Notes: generated by a model not told the origin, from the sequence alone. DNA of 64,000 nt from Chimaeribacter arupi (GCF_002858805.1 NZ_PJZI01000013.1:61861-125860); one strand, 5' to 3'. Positions 1 through 10,155 are shown, numbered from the stretch's first letter. Made by a program: numbers and translations.

Positions 1-1050
1 GTGATGCTGCTGGCGTCGAAAGCCCTGACGCGCTTTGTTAACGCCCACCCGACCGTGGTGGTGCTCTGCCTCAGCTTCCTGCTGATGATTGGTTTGAGCC
101 TGGTGGCGGAAGGGTTTGGTTTCCACATTCCTAAAGGTTACCTCTACGCGGCGATCGGCTTCTCCATTCTTATTGAGCTGTTCAACCAGGTGGCGCGCCG
201 TAACTTCATCAAGCATGAATCACGCCGCCCGCGCCGTGAACGCACAGCCGAGGCGATCATGCGCCTGATGGGCGGCCGCCGCCAGGACGCCGATCCGCAA
301 CAGCCGCAGAATGAGATCCCGGCCGGGGCGTTTGCCGAAGAGGAGCGCTACATGATAAGCGGCGTGCTGACGCTCGCCTCGCGCTCGCTGCGCAGCATCA
401 TGACCCCGCGCACTGACATCTCCTGGGTTGATTGTGACCGCCAGCCGGAAGCGATCCGCCTGCAACTGCTGGATACGCCGCACAGCCTGTTCCCGATTTG
501 CCGCGGCTCACTGGATGAGATGATAGGCGTGGTACGCGCCAAAGATCTGCTGGTGGCGCTGGAGCAGGGGGAGGACATCGTGGCCTTTGCGGCCCGTACG
601 CCGCCGATCATCGTGCCGGAGACGCTGGACGTCATCAACCTGCTGGCCGTGCTGCGCCGCGCCAAAGGGCGGCTGGTGGTGGTCAGCAACGAATTCGGGG
701 TGATTCAGGGGCTGGTCACGCCGCTGGATGTGCTGGAGGCGATCGCCGGGGAATTCCCGGACGAAGACGAAACCCCGGACATCGTGCCGGAAGGGCGCGG
801 CTGGCTGGTCAAAGGCGGGGCGGATGTCCACTCGCTGGAACAGGCGCTGGATTGCTCAGAGCTGGTCAGCCCCTCTGAGGATTACGCGTCCCTGGCGGGT
901 TTGCTGCTCTCCCACATCGGGCAGATGCCGCAGGCCGGTGAGGTGCTGGAGCTGCACCGCTTCCGGTTTGAAATCCGCGCGGTGTCAGACTACCGCATCG
1001 ATCTGGTCTACGTGGAGGCCTTGCCGGAAGAAGAACCGGTACAGGCGTAA
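1..1050 (+). CDS. yoaE: YoaE-type inner-membrane protein with CBS pair and CorC domain, 5' truncated by the window edge
   Basis: The frame is open from base 1, so the true start lies upstream; the GTG at base 1 is only the window edge. About 349 residues are visible, against roughly 520 for the family. They begin with the last one or two membrane helices of the TerC-type N-terminal domain (residues about 15-62). A tandem CBS pair follows (about 125-250, including GVVRAKDLL and EFGVIQGLVTPLDVLEAI), then a CorC/HlyC-type domain (about 265-345). The family is thought to handle ions or metals at the inner membrane, but its substrate is not settled. The neighbour on the opposite strand is pdeD, the same arrangement as in E. 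coli, which supports yoaE over the paralogues yegH and ygdQ. Confidence 0.85.
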   Translation: MMLLASKALTRFVNAHPTVVVLCLSFLLMIGLSLVAEGFGFHIPKGYLYAAIGFSILIELFNQVARRNFIKHESRRPRRERTAEAIMRLMGGRRQDADPQQPQNEIPAGAFAEEERYMISGVLTLASRSLRSIMTPRTDISWVDCDRQPEAIRLQLLDTPHSLFPICRGSLDEMIGVVRAKDLLVALEQGEDIVAFAARTPPIIVPETLDVINLLAVLRRAKGRLVVVSNEFGVIQGLVTPLDVLEAIAGEFPDEDETPDIVPEGRGWLVKGGADVHSLEQALDCSELVSPSEDYASLAGLLLSHIGQMPQAGEVLELHRFRFEIRAVSDYRIDLVYVEALPEEEPVQA

Positions 1051-1097
1051 CCCTTCACCCTCTTCCTGTGCCGGCACCCTGCCGGCGCAGGATCCCC

Positions 1098-2693
1098 TCA
1101 GCGTTTCCCTTCCTGTTGGGCAGGCTGTGCGCCGTCGGGCGTGGCGCCATGAAACCGCGCCAGCCAGGCGGGGAATTCCTGCACCGGTAACGGGCGGGCA
1201 TAGTAATAGCCCTGCACTGCATCCACCTGCCGCTCCCGTAAGTAGGCGATCTGTTCCGGCGTCTCCACCCCTTCGACCACCAGCTTCAGCTTCAGGCGCT
1301 GCGCCAGCGTGATAATCATGTCCGTGACCGTGGCATTGACCGCATCGGTGCCGATGGCGGCGGTAAAAGACTGGTCAATCTTCAGCACATCCGGGTTCAG
1401 CCCTTTCAGGTAACTCAACGAATTGTGCCCGGTGCCGAAATCGTCAATCGCCAGCAGCACGCCCAGCGCTTTCAGCTGGTGGATCTGCTTGCTGTCAATG
1501 TCGCTCAACCGGCTGCGCTCGGTCAGCTCGATCATCAACGTCACCGGGGGCTGCTTCGCGAGCCAGATCTGCTGCACATCCTGCAAAATCTGCCGCTGGT
1601 GGAAGTGGCGCGCATCGACATTGATGCTGATGTAAAACGCCGGGTCCTGCGGGAACAGCGCAAAATTATCGGCGATCTGCGCCATCAGGTAACGGGTCAG
1701 CGGCACAATCAGCGCATGTTGCTCCGCCAGCGGGATAAACACATCCGGCGGCACCGGCCCATAGCGCGGGCTGTTCCAGCGTAGCAGCGTCTCAATACCC
1801 ACACAGCGCGCACTCTGGCAATGGATAATCGGCTGGCAATAGATCGCAAACTCCCTGCGGTCCAGCGCGTGGTTCAACGGGTAGGCCAGGCTCATGCGGG
1901 TGCCGGCCACCAGGTACGCCGCCGCCATCACCAGCAGGCTTATCAGCAGCGCCAACGGCAAATGGTGGTAGAGCTGCGCAAACGCCAGATGGTAGGCAGA
2001 GCGGGCGTACAGCGAGATCGAGAACGGGTAATGCGGCGAACTGTGGGTATATTGCGGCAGGCCACTCAGGTTTACCTGCGGGGTCAGGCTGTTTTTGTGG
2101 TACTCCAGGCTGTTGCCGGAAACATTCAGCACCAGCCGGTCAGCGTAGGGGGGCTGCGGCTCCAGCAGGAATTGCGCCAGCAGGCGGATATTGAACGTGT
2201 AGATCTGGCCGCTGTTATCGTCCGGGCCAAAGGGTTTCCACATCAGCATCAGTGGCTCGCCGCGGTTAAGGCCAACGGAGGCGCGCAGTGCCAGCAGCTT
2301 CTGGTGGGCGGGCAATTCCGGCAACACGCTGCTGAAAGGCAGGTCCAGCGTGCCCACCAGGCTGGAACAGATCAATACCCCGTCGCGCACCAGCACAATC
2401 GAGCGCAGGGTCTGGAGGTCAGCCGCCTGCTTTAACAGCTTCAGCTGGATTTGCGGGCATTCCATACCGTAAAAGGCGTCATAGCCGAGCGGCGCCCGAT
2501 CCACCGGCCAGATAAGCATGTCCAGTTGTTGCGCCGTATGGGCGACCAGCGCCTGCTGGGTGGCGGCGATGCGCCGGCTCTCCTCATAAACGCGCAGCCC
2601 GAGGATAAGCAGCAATGTCAGCAGGCCGATACCGGCGGACAGGCCCCAGCGGTAAAGGCGGTATCTGGCACTGGCATGATCAGGTGTCAGCAT
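1098..2693 (-). CDS. pdeD: Membrane-bound c-di-GMP phosphodiesterase with CSS-motif sensor and EAL domain
   Basis: This 531-residue protein should hydrolyse c-di-GMP. The start is the ATG at 2693, preceded by AAGGAA; a longer open frame reaches 2783 but lacks family-like sequence. A first membrane helix (about 17-33) leads into a periplasmic sensor containing Cys-Ser-Ser at 109-111, the CSS signature, and a second helix lies near residue 240. The C-terminal half is an EAL domain. Its signature reads ETLLRW instead of EALLRW, followed by INVDARHF, ELTER, DDFGTGHNSL, LKIDQSF and VVEGVE. These include the metal-binding Glu, Asn, Asp-Asp and Lys residues, so activity is likely. In E. coli CSS-EAL proteins the cysteines form a disulfide that controls activity. 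It lies next to yoaE and sdaA as in E. coli. Confidence 0.88.
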   Translation of the reverse strand: MLTPDHASARYRLYRWGLSAGIGLLTLLLILGLRVYEESRRIAATQQALVAHTAQQLDMLIWPVDRAPLGYDAFYGMECPQIQLKLLKQAADLQTLRSIVLVRDGVLICSSLVGTLDLPFSSVLPELPAHQKLLALRASVGLNRGEPLMLMWKPFGPDDNSGQIYTFNIRLLAQFLLEPQPPYADRLVLNVSGNSLEYHKNSLTPQVNLSGLPQYTHSSPHYPFSISLYARSAYHLAFAQLYHHLPLALLISLLVMAAAYLVAGTRMSLAYPLNHALDRREFAIYCQPIIHCQSARCVGIETLLRWNSPRYGPVPPDVFIPLAEQHALIVPLTRYLMAQIADNFALFPQDPAFYISINVDARHFHQRQILQDVQQIWLAKQPPVTLMIELTERSRLSDIDSKQIHQLKALGVLLAIDDFGTGHNSLSYLKGLNPDVLKIDQSFTAAIGTDAVNATVTDMIITLAQRLKLKLVVEGVETPEQIAYLRERQVDAVQGYYYARPLPVQEFPAWLARFHGATPDGAQPAQQEGKR

Positions 2694-3002
2694 AGGGTTC
2701 CTTGATGAAAAACGGCAGGCAATCCGCTGCCGGCGCAGGCGTGCTGCACACGGGGCGGATCGGTGGCCACTCCCTGATAACACCTGGCCTCACACCGAGG
2801 ACAGAAAAAAGCGCCGCTGACAGGCCGGACGCAAAGAACAGGCGGAGAATAAAGGGCTTATTTTTGGATTGCCTGCCTGAAGCATGAATAATAGTGATAC
2901 AAATTCCGCAGACCAGCCAGAAAATCACAGAAAGAATTGGGCAAAATGGGGAGGGGGCGGGGAAGGTGTCCGGGCAGCCTCAGCGGCTGCCCGGTGGAAA
3001 GA
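2694..3002. other. Intergenic region between pdeD and sdaA
   Basis: This 309-base gap lies downstream of sdaA and upstream of pdeD, both on the minus strand. It holds the pdeD ribosome-binding site (AAGGAA just above 2693) and the hairpin listed at 2970-2994. I see no convincing gene in it. Confidence 0.6.
2970..2994 (-). terminator. Hairpin just downstream of sdaA
   Basis: A perfect 10-bp GC-rich stem (CCGGGCAGCC paired with GGCTGCCCGG) with a 5-base loop lies 8 bases past the sdaA stop. On the minus strand it is not followed by a T-run, so it may be a weak terminator or an RNA-stabilising stem. Confidence 0.5.
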
Positions 3003-4367
3003 TTAGTCGCACTGCACTTTGATGGCCAGGCCACCGCGGGAAGTTTCCCGGTATTTGGCGTTCATGTCTTTACCGGTTTCGTACATGGTTTCGATCACTT
3101 TATCCAGTGACACGCGCGGCGCACTGGTACGGCGCAGCGCCATCCGGGCGGCGTTGATCGCTTTCACCGAGGCGATGGCATTGCGCTCAATGCACGGCAC
3201 CTGCACCTGGCCGCCGACCGGGTCACAGGTCAGCCCCAGATTGTGTTCCATACCGATTTCCGCCGCGACGCATACCTGCTCCGGGCTGCCGCCCAGCAGC
3301 TCCGCCAGCCCGGCTGCGGCCATAGAACAGGCCACACCGACTTCACCCTGGCAGCCGACTTCCGCACCGGAAATGGAGGCGTTCATTTTATACAGCGCGC
3401 CAATCACGCCGGAGGCCATGAAGTAGCGGATGTAAATCTCCGGCGTCACCGGCTCAATAAAGTGATCGTAGTAGGCCAGCACCGCAGGCACGATACCGCA
3501 GGCACCGTTGGTCGGGGCGGTCACCACCCGGCCACCGGCGGCGTTCTCTTCATTCACCGCCAGCGCGAACATATTCACCCAGTCAATCACGTTCATCGGG
3601 TCACTGGAGAGTTTGTCCGATGAGACCAGCATCCGGCGCAGCGCCGACGCCCGGCGCGGCACCCGCAGCGGGCCGGGCAGCACGCCTTCGGTATTCAGCC
3701 CGCGGTCGATACAGGCGCGCATGGTCTGCCAGATCTGGCTGAAGTAGCGCTCAATCTCCTCTTTGCCGTGCAGCGCCAGTTCGTTCTGCATCACCAGGCC
3801 GGAGAGCGACAGCCCGGTCTGATGGCAGTGGGCCAGCAGATCGCTGGCATGGCTGAACGGGTAGGGCACGGCCACCGCCTGCTGATCCACCTGGCCAAAA
3901 TGTTCTGCATCAACAATAAACCCGCCGCCGATCGAGTAGTAGGTTTTGCTGTAGATCGGCGTATCCCCGGCGAAAGCGTGGATCTGCATCCCGTTTTCAT
4001 GCAGCGGCAGATTGTCCTGACGGAACACCATGCCGGTGTCACGCGGGAAATCAACCTCGTGGCGGCCGTTGGCCAGCAGCAGACGCTGGCGCGCCTCCAC
4101 ATCACGGATAAAGGCCGGGATGCCGTCGATATCCACGCTGTCCGGCAGGTTACCGGCCAGGCCGAGAATAATGGCGATGTCCGTATGGTGGCCTTTCCCG
4201 GTCAGGGAGAGGGAGCCGTAAACATCCACGGCAATACGGGTCACGGCAGGCAGAAGATCGCGGCTGACGAGGTCGTCAACAAACTGTTTGCCCGCTTTCA
4301 TCGGCCCCACGGTATGGGAACTCGACGGGCCAATGCCGATCTTAAACATGTCGAAAACGCTGATCAC
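3003..4367 (-). CDS. sdaA: L-serine deaminase (L-serine ammonia-lyase), iron-sulfur type
   Basis: At 454 residues this has the standard length for the single-chain enzyme that converts L-serine to pyruvate and ammonia using a [4Fe-4S] cluster. The start is a GTG (MISVFDMFKIGIGPSSSHTVGP) with GAAGGAG upstream. The N-terminal domain carries the SSSHTVGPM signature. The C-terminal domain has the cluster-binding cysteines in TNGACGIVPA, the later GLTCDPVGG and VPCIERNA motifs, plus a further cysteine in VGVACSMAAAG. nudL and pabB lie upstream in the same direction, separated by about 350 bases, so sdaA probably has its own promoter. The order pabB-nudL-sdaA-pdeD-yoaE is that of E. coli. Confidence 0.97.
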   Translation of the reverse strand: MISVFDMFKIGIGPSSSHTVGPMKAGKQFVDDLVSRDLLPAVTRIAVDVYGSLSLTGKGHHTDIAIILGLAGNLPDSVDIDGIPAFIRDVEARQRLLLANGRHEVDFPRDTGMVFRQDNLPLHENGMQIHAFAGDTPIYSKTYYSIGGGFIVDAEHFGQVDQQAVAVPYPFSHASDLLAHCHQTGLSLSGLVMQNELALHGKEEIERYFSQIWQTMRACIDRGLNTEGVLPGPLRVPRRASALRRMLVSSDKLSSDPMNVIDWVNMFALAVNEENAAGGRVVTAPTNGACGIVPAVLAYYDHFIEPVTPEIYIRYFMASGVIGALYKMNASISGAEVGCQGEVGVACSMAAAGLAELLGGSPEQVCVAAEIGMEHNLGLTCDPVGGQVQVPCIERNAIASVKAINAARMALRRTSAPRVSLDKVIETMYETGKDMNAKYRETSRGGLAIKVQCD

Positions 4368-4716
4368 GCTGAAACTCCTTCAGGGGAAACGGGGCGGTTG
4401 CCTTAAAAACAACCAGGGACCTGCTTATTAAGTGTAGTGAGGCTGCCTGGCCTGCGGCCCCTTTTCGCATGAGATTACCTAATGGCAAGGCTTACCGGGT
4501 GGAGAAACCTCCTGCCCCGACACGCTGCATAAAACCGGGCAGCGATGGCCGTTATTAGTTTGTCATACAAAAAACAGGGGCTTTTTCAGTAGCAAATCAT
4601 GGCAGGGGGCTAATATACAGAATATTACCATAAATAAGGTGATAAAGATCGCCTTCCTGACAGTGGCTCAGTAAAAGTGCGCACAAAAAAGGCGGATCAA
4701 AAGGACGATATGGCGG
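4368..4716. other. Intergenic region upstream of sdaA
   Basis: This 349-base gap between nudL and sdaA must contain the sdaA promoter. I see an AT-rich patch around 4550-4640, but no operator or hairpin I can name and no convincing small gene. Confidence 0.6.
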
Positions 4717-5325
4717 TTAACCGGCATTCAGGGAGGGATTCATGCTGGCGCTCTCTTCCGGGCGGGCCACATGGCGTGACAGCTCACGGATAATCCCGGC
4801 GGTCATGCCCCAGACAAACTGATGCTGATACCAGCTCAGGTAGATGCGGTGGCGGATGCCGCGGCGCTCAATCTCCAGCGGCGTATAGCGCGACAGCCGC
4901 AGCGCCTCCTGCAACGGCATCTCAAAGATGTCCGCCACCTCCTCTGCATTCGGCACCAGCAGGGTATCCGGCGGGATAAGCCCCACCACCGGCGTGACCT
5001 GAAAACCGGTGGAACTCTCCACCGGCCCCAGCATGCCCAGCACCCGTACCGAGGCGGGGGGAATACCGACCTCTTCATGCGCCTCGCGCAGCGCGGTGGC
5101 AATCAGGGAGGCATCATCCGGGTCGGCGGAGCCGCCGGGAAACGCCACCTGGCCGGCATGTTTGCGCAGGGTATCGGCGCGCCGGGTCAGCAGCAGCGTC
5201 GGCTCCGGGTGGCAGACCACCGGCAGCAGCACCGCGGCCTGCCGCACATCGCGCAGCGGCTTGGGCGGGGCGGGCTGTTGCAGCGTAAAGCGGGTAATAA
5301 ACTCGTCCAGCGTATAGTCGCTCAT
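4717..5325 (-). CDS. nudL: NudL-type Nudix hydrolase (CoA pyrophosphatase family)
   Basis: The 202-residue product carries a Nudix box, G-x5-E-x7-REx2EExGx, readable as [15 protein letters not shown] and then [10 protein letters not shown] (residues about 65-90). Immediately before it is the UPF0035 (CoA-hydrolase) signature around [22 protein letters not shown]. This subfamily cleaves CoA and its derivatives. Its ATG (5323-5325) overlaps the pabB stop by one ATGA, so the two genes are translationally coupled, as in E. coli. Confidence 0.93.
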   Translation of the reverse strand: MSDYTLDEFITRFTLQQPAPPKPLRDVRQAAVLLPVVCHPEPTLLLTRRADTLRKHAGQVAFPGGSADPDDASLIATALREAHEEVGIPPASVRVLGMLGPVESSTGFQVTPVVGLIPPDTLLVPNAEEVADIFEMPLQEALRLSRYTPLEIERRGIRHRIYLSWYQHQFVWGMTAGIIRELSRHVARPEESASMNPSLNAG

Positions 5326-6707
5326 CCGGCGGTAACCTCCTGCGGTTCAGCGGCCGGGCGCAACTGCGGCAGAATGCGCGCCACTTTGTCAAACGTCTCC
5401 TGGTATTCCGCCTGCTCATCGCTGTCGGCCACAATGCCGCCGCCTGCCCAGCAGTGCAGGCGGCCCGCCTCAGCCAGCAGGGTGCGGATGGTGATATTGG
5501 TGTCCATCGTGCCGCACAGGCTGAGGTAACCGATGCTGCCGCAATAGACGTTGCGCCGTTGCGGTTCCAGCTCCTCAATAATCTGCATAGCCCGTATTTT
5601 GGGCGCGCCGGTGATGGACCCGCCGGGGAAACAGGCGCGCAGCAGGTCAGCGGCGTGGCAGCCTGCCGGCAGCCGGGCGGTGATGGTGCTCACCAGATGG
5701 TGCACCGCCGGGAACGGCTCAACCGCAAACAGTTGCGGCACCCGCACGCTGCCCGGTTCCGCCACCCGGCCGATGTCATTGCGCAGCAGATCAACAATCA
5801 TCAGGTTCTCAGCCCGGTCTTTCTCTGAGGCAGCCAGCCGCGCCGCCTGGGCGGCATCGGCGGCCGGATCGGCGAGCCGCGGCAGGGTTCCTTTGATCGG
5901 CCGGGTCTGGATCTGGTTGTCCGCCAGCCACAGGAAGCGCTCCGGCGACACACTCAGCACCGCCTGGCCAGGCAGCCGCAAAAAGGCAGAGAACGGGGCG
6001 CGGTTACTGGCATTGAGGCGGGTAAATGCCTGCCACTCACTGCCCTGATAGGGGGCGGTAAAGCGCTGGGTCAGGTTAATCTGGTAGCAGTCGCCGCTGC
6101 GCAGGTAATCCTGCACCTGCCGGAAGCGTTCACCATACGCCTCGCGGCTCAGGTTCGCCTGCCACTCCCCGGTCAGCCGGAAATCATCGGCCGGGGCCGG
6201 GCGCGCCTGCTGAACGTCCAGCCAGGCCAGCCGGGCCGCCGCATCCCCGTGGCAGACCAGCGTCAGCCGCTGCTGGTGGTGGTCAGCGATCAAGGCCCAG
6301 TCATAAATGCCGACTGCCATGTCTGGCGCGGCGATATCCTGCGCGGCCAGGCTGGGCAGCGATTCCACCCGGCGGCCGAGATCGTAGCCGAACAGCCCCA
6401 GCGCACCCCCCAGAAACGGCAGATCCGCCTCCGGCGCGGCCGTCAGCCCCAGCGAGTCCATCGCCTCCGCCACCAGTTGGAAAGGATCGTCTGTGCGGCG
6501 CTGTTCGCCCCCGGCCCCGGCAATCGTCGTCTCTTCGCCGTGGGTCACCAGCGTGATGCGCGGGTCAGCCACCAGAATATCGAACCGGTTATGCAGGTGA
6601 TCCGCCCGGCCGGAGTGCAGCAGCATTGCCCACGGGGAACCGGAAAGCGGGGCAAAGCGCGTCAGCAGCGCATCGGGGGTGTAAGTCAGGGTATGGGTTG
6701 CGTACAT
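5322..6707 (-). CDS. pabB: Aminodeoxychorismate synthase component I
   Basis: This 461-residue enzyme joins chorismate and ammonia (from PabA) into 4-amino-4-deoxychorismate on the way to p-aminobenzoate and folate. The N-terminal anthranilate-synthase-like domain is followed by the chorismate-binding domain. That domain carries PIKGTLPR, whose lysine is the catalytic nucleophile of the PabB class, GGSITGAPK, and the terminal [10 protein letters not shown]. The gene heads a two-gene unit with nudL through the ATGA overlap at 5322-5325. The divergent yoaH starts about 170 bases away, so the space between them is a shared promoter region. Confidence 0.96.
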   Translation of the reverse strand: MYATHTLTYTPDALLTRFAPLSGSPWAMLLHSGRADHLHNRFDILVADPRITLVTHGEETTIAGAGGEQRRTDDPFQLVAEAMDSLGLTAAPEADLPFLGGALGLFGYDLGRRVESLPSLAAQDIAAPDMAVGIYDWALIADHHQQRLTLVCHGDAAARLAWLDVQQARPAPADDFRLTGEWQANLSREAYGERFRQVQDYLRSGDCYQINLTQRFTAPYQGSEWQAFTRLNASNRAPFSAFLRLPGQAVLSVSPERFLWLADNQIQTRPIKGTLPRLADPAADAAQAARLAASEKDRAENLMIVDLLRNDIGRVAEPGSVRVPQLFAVEPFPAVHHLVSTITARLPAGCHAADLLRACFPGGSITGAPKIRAMQIIEELEPQRRNVYCGSIGYLSLCGTMDTNITIRTLLAEAGRLHCWAGGGIVADSDEQAEYQETFDKVARILPQLRPAAEPQEVTAG

Positions 6708-6874
6708 GGTGTCGGGCCGGCCGGGCAGTCAAAAACAGTCGCCCAGCCTACCACAGAACCGCACCGGGTGAAAAAGGGCGGCATCGTCCCGGCGCGGCGG
6801 GCAGCGCACGGCATGAGAGTAGGCCATTGGGCCATCGGCGCGTATACTGTGCCGGTCAACAGAGGAGACGAACC

Positions 6875-7114
6875 ATGCAAGCGGGTATGCCGGCACTTTC
6901 ACATCAGGAGCAGCAACAGGCTGCGGAACGCATCCATCAGCTGATGGAAGAGGGGATGAGCAGCGGCCAGGCCATTGCTGTGGTCGCGCAGGAGATCCGG
7001 GAATCCCATCAGGGCGGGCAGGTCGCGGTACGTTTTGATGACGAAGAGGATGACGCGGAACAGGACGCGCAAGACGACCAGGACGAAGATGAAGAGGATG
7101 ACCACGGTTATTGA
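6875..7114 (+). CDS. yoaH: YoaH-family small protein with a long acidic tail
   Basis: The start is the ATG at 6875 behind an AGAGGAGA ribosome site; the longer open frame upstream is not family sequence. A TATACT at about 6843-6848 may be the -10 element. The first 50 residues match the UPF0181/YoaH pattern ([36 protein letters not shown]). The last 25 or so residues are almost all Asp, Glu and Gln, which makes the protein 79 residues against about 59 in E. coli. The function is unknown. It sits divergent from pabB, as in E. coli, and ends just before a strong terminator. Confidence 0.85.
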   Translation: MQAGMPALSHQEQQQAAERIHQLMEEGMSSGQAIAVVAQEIRESHQGGQVAVRFDDEEDDAEQDAQDDQDEDEEDDHGY

Positions 7115-7134
7115 CCGGTGGGCATTCTGGGGAA

Positions 7135-7161
7135 ACGGGCGCCGCGGCGCCCGTTTTTTTT
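7135..7161 (+). terminator. Rho-independent terminator of yoaH, probably bidirectional
   Basis: A perfect 20-base GC-rich palindrome (7135-7154, ACGGGCGCC arms) runs into eight T residues on the plus strand. It lies between the convergent yoaH and purT. Confidence 0.9.
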
Positions 7162-7165
7162 GGCC

Positions 7166-8344
7166 TCAGCCGCTGACCTTGACCGCTGCCGCCGCCCCGA
7201 CGGCCCGTGCGACGGCCTGCTCCACGGTGTCACCGGTAGCCAGCGCCACACCCAGCCGGCGCGACCCGGCGATCTCCGGCTTGCCGAACAGGCGCAACTG
7301 GTTGTGGCCGGTCAGTGCCTGGCCGACACCGCTGAAACGCACATCACTGCTGGTGAGCGACGGCAGGATCACGGCGGAAGCCGACGGCCCGAACTGGCGG
7401 ATTTCCCCTACCGGCAGGCCGAGGAAGGCGCGCACATGCAGCGCAAACTCTGACAGGTCCTGCGAGATCAGTGTCACCATGCCGGTATCGTGCGGGCGCG
7501 GCGACACTTCGCTGAAGATCACCTCATCCCCACAGACAAACAGCTCCACGCCAAACAGGCCGTGGCCGCCCAGTGCCGTCACCACTTTTTTGGCAATCTC
7601 CTGCGCGCGTTGCAGCGCCAGGGCGCTCATCTGCTGCGGCTGCCAGGATTCCCGGTAATCCCCGTCCTCCTGACGGTGACCAATCGGGTCACAGAAATGG
7701 ATACCGTCCACCGCGCTGATGGTCAGCAGCGTAATCTCAAAATCAAAGCGGACCAGCCCCTCCACAATCACCCGTCCGCCCCCGGCGCGCCCGCCCTGTT
7801 GGGCATAGTCCCAGGCTGCCTGGCGCTCATCCTCATGGCGGATCAGGCTCTGGCCTTTGCCGGAGGAGCTCATCACCGGCTTGATGATGCAGGGCAGGCC
7901 GATGTCGCTCACCGCCTGGCGGAAAGCGCTCTCGCTGTCAGCAAACTGGTAGGTTGACGTCGGCAACCCCAGGGTTTCGGCGGCCAGGCGGCGGATGCCT
8001 TCACGGTTCATGGTGAGGCGGGTCGCCTCGGCACACGGCACCACATTGTGGCCCTGCTGCTCCAGCTCAACCAACATGCTGGTGGCGATGGCCTCAATTT
8101 CCGGCACGATAAAATCGGGGCGCTCCTGCTCAATCACGGCCCGCAGGGCGTTGCCGTCCAGCATGTTAATCACATGGCTGCGGTGGGCAACATGCATTGC
8201 CGGGGCATCGGCATAGCGATCAACGGCAATCACTTCCAGGCCGAGACGCTGGCATTCGATGGCCACTTCTTTACCGAGTTCACCGGAACCCAGCAGCATG
8301 ACACGGGTGGCGGAAGGACGCAGGGCAGTTCCAAGGATCAACAT
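7166..8344 (-). CDS. purT: Formate-dependent phosphoribosylglycinamide formyltransferase 2
   Basis: This 392-residue ATP-grasp enzyme formylates GAR using formate and ATP, an alternative to the folate-dependent PurN step of purine synthesis. Family sequence is clear throughout: [20 protein letters not shown] near the N-terminus, [20 protein letters not shown], the ATP-grasp segment [12 protein letters not shown], and [20 protein letters not shown]. Its length equals that of E. coli PurT. The PurR operator upstream (8406-8421) indicates repression by PurR when purines are abundant. Confidence 0.98.
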   Translation of the reverse strand: MLILGTALRPSATRVMLLGSGELGKEVAIECQRLGLEVIAVDRYADAPAMHVAHRSHVINMLDGNALRAVIEQERPDFIVPEIEAIATSMLVELEQQGHNVVPCAEATRLTMNREGIRRLAAETLGLPTSTYQFADSESAFRQAVSDIGLPCIIKPVMSSSGKGQSLIRHEDERQAAWDYAQQGGRAGGGRVIVEGLVRFDFEITLLTISAVDGIHFCDPIGHRQEDGDYRESWQPQQMSALALQRAQEIAKKVVTALGGHGLFGVELFVCGDEVIFSEVSPRPHDTGMVTLISQDLSEFALHVRAFLGLPVGEIRQFGPSASAVILPSLTSSDVRFSGVGQALTGHNQLRLFGKPEIAGSRRLGVALATGDTVEQAVARAVGAAAAVKVSG

Positions 8345-8661
8345 AACTTACCTTCATTTACAGGGTTAACTGACAAGACCGGAGAAAATCGCGCGCAGTA
8401 TAAACGAAAACGTTTGCGTGGTCACGGCTGTGCCGGTTATTGCCCGGAAGAGGGGGGCTGCCGCGTGCGGCCCGGCTGCGCAGGCAGGCCACAGAACAGG
8501 CAGGTTATGGATAAAAAACCGCCCGGATGCGGCTTTTTCCGCCCGGTTAAGCCACTATTAACACGCAGGGCGCCGGCTCTGTTATGATGGGCGTTTGCTG
8601 GAACTGACTGTATAGCAGCACACTCCCGCCTCCTTTTCTGATCACCATAAGAGTTACTGTC
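8345..8661. other. Divergent promoter region of purT and dbpA
   Basis: This 317-base gap between divergent genes holds the PurR box (8406-8421) on the purT side and an AT-poor stretch before dbpA. I found no gene here. Confidence 0.6.
8406..8421 (-). promoter_or_regulatory. PurR operator upstream of purT
   Basis: On the minus strand the sequence reads ACGCAAACGTTTTCGT, a full match to the known PurR consensus (ACGCAAACGTTTNCNT). It lies about 60 bases upstream of the purT start, the expected position for repression. Confidence 0.9.
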
Positions 8662-10044
8662 TTGAGCACACTTTCATTTTCTTCCCTGCCGCTGCCGGCG
8701 GAGCAACTCGCCAATCTGGCGGAACTCGGTTACGCCACCATGACCCCGGTGCAGGCGGCGTCACTGCCGGCGATCCTCAGCGGCCGCGACGTGCGCGCCA
8801 AAGCCCAGACCGGCAGCGGCAAAACCGCCGCATTCGGCATTGGCCTGCTGGACAAAATTGTGCCGGGGCAGTATGTCACGCAGGCGCTGGTGTTGTGCCC
8901 GACGCGTGAGCTGGCGGATCAGGTCAGTAAAGAGCTGCGCCGGCTGGCACGTTTTACCCAGAACATCAAAATCCTGACCTTATGCGGCGGCCAGCCTATC
9001 GGCCCGCAGCTCGACTCCCTGGTGCACCCGCCGCATATCGTGGTCGGCACGCCGGGGCGCATCCAGGAGCACCTGCGCAAACAGACGCTGTCACTGGACG
9101 CCCTGCGCATCCTGGTGCTGGATGAAGCCGACCGTATGCTGGACATGGGCTTCAGCGACGACATCGATGAAGTGATCCGTTACACCCCGCCGCGCCGCCA
9201 GACACTGTTGTTCTCCGCCACGTACCCGGAAGGCATCGCCCGCATCAGCGCCCGCGTGCAACAGGACCCGCTGGATGTGGAGATCGCGGCAGAAGCGGAA
9301 CAGACCACCATTGAGCAGATCTTTGTGGAAACCACCCGTGAAAAACGGCTGCGCCTGCTGACCGGCACCCTGCGCCACTACCAGCCGACCTCCTGCGTGG
9401 TGTTCTGCAACACCAAACGCGACTGCCAGGAAGTCTACGAGGCGCTGGCTGACGAGAACATCAGCGCGCTGGCGCTGCATGGCGACCTGGAGCAGCGTGA
9501 CCGCGATCAGGTGCTGGTGCGCTTCGCCAACCGCAGTTGCCGGGTGCTGGTGGCGACAGATGTCGCCGCACGCGGGCTGGACATCAAAGACCTCGAACTG
9601 GTCGTCAACTATGAGCTCTCCTTTGACCCGGAAGTGCATGTTCACCGCATCGGCCGTACCGGCCGCGCCGGGATGAGCGGCCTGGCCGTGAGCTTCTGTA
9701 CGCCGCAGGAGATGGTGCGCGTGCACGCGCTGGAGGATTACCTCGGCATCCGTACCACCTGGCAACCGGCTGAAAAACTGCTTGCCACCCCGCCGGTCGC
9801 GCTTGAGCCGGAGATGGCTACCCTCTGCATCGACGGCGGCCGCAAGGCGAAAATCCGCCCCGGTGACATCCTGGGTGCGCTGACCGGCGATGCCGGGCTG
9901 ACGGCGGCCGAGGTGGGCAAAATTGACATGTTCCCGGTCCATGCCTATGTCGCCATCCGCCGTGCCAGCGCCCGCCGGGCGTTGTCGCAGTTGCAGCAAG
10001 GTAAAATCAAAGGCAAAAGCTGTAAAGCCCGATTATTGAAGTAG
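8662..10044 (+). CDS. dbpA: ATP-dependent RNA helicase DbpA
   Basis: This 460-residue DEAD-box helicase acts on 23S rRNA (hairpin 92) during 50S subunit assembly. Motifs appear in order: the Q-motif region (YATMTPVQAASLPAIL), Walker A AQTGSGKT, PTRELADQV, TPGR, DEAD (VLDEADRMLDMGF), SAT, LATDVAARGLD-type motif V and HRIGRTGR. The C-terminal RRM-like domain that recognises the rRNA hairpin is present (MATLCIDGGRKAKIRPGDIL to the end). The start is a TTG at 8662; no better family-consistent start lies upstream. Start choice is the only uncertainty. Confidence 0.97.
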   Translation: MSTLSFSSLPLPAEQLANLAELGYATMTPVQAASLPAILSGRDVRAKAQTGSGKTAAFGIGLLDKIVPGQYVTQALVLCPTRELADQVSKELRRLARFTQNIKILTLCGGQPIGPQLDSLVHPPHIVVGTPGRIQEHLRKQTLSLDALRILVLDEADRMLDMGFSDDIDEVIRYTPPRRQTLLFSATYPEGIARISARVQQDPLDVEIAAEAEQTTIEQIFVETTREKRLRLLTGTLRHYQPTSCVVFCNTKRDCQEVYEALADENISALALHGDLEQRDRDQVLVRFANRSCRVLVATDVAARGLDIKDLELVVNYELSFDPEVHVHRIGRTGRAGMSGLAVSFCTPQEMVRVHALEDYLGIRTTWQPAEKLLATPPVALEPEMATLCIDGGRKAKIRPGDILGALTGDAGLTAAEVGKIDMFPVHAYVAIRRASARRALSQLQQGKIKGKSCKARLLK

Positions 10045-10110
10045 TTTTTCTTTTGCGAGGCAGGTTCCGGAATGTGTAAAAGGGCTTGCCTCCGCGCCCC
10101 GATTTACTTA

Positions 10111-10130
10111 AACTGTATATTCATACAGTA
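10111..10130. promoter_or_regulatory. LexA (SOS) box upstream of yebG
   Basis: AACTGTATATTCATACAGTA contains CTGT-N8-ACAG exactly and lies 26 bases before the yebG ATG. YebG is a known SOS gene in E. coli, so LexA control is expected. Confidence 0.95.
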
Positions 10131-10155
10131 GTGTGCCATAAGAGGATTATCACTC

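Noticed and set aside
2680..2928. 82-codon minus-strand frame upstream of pdeD
   Set aside because: It overlaps the pdeD start, has no ribosome site of quality and no family-like text.
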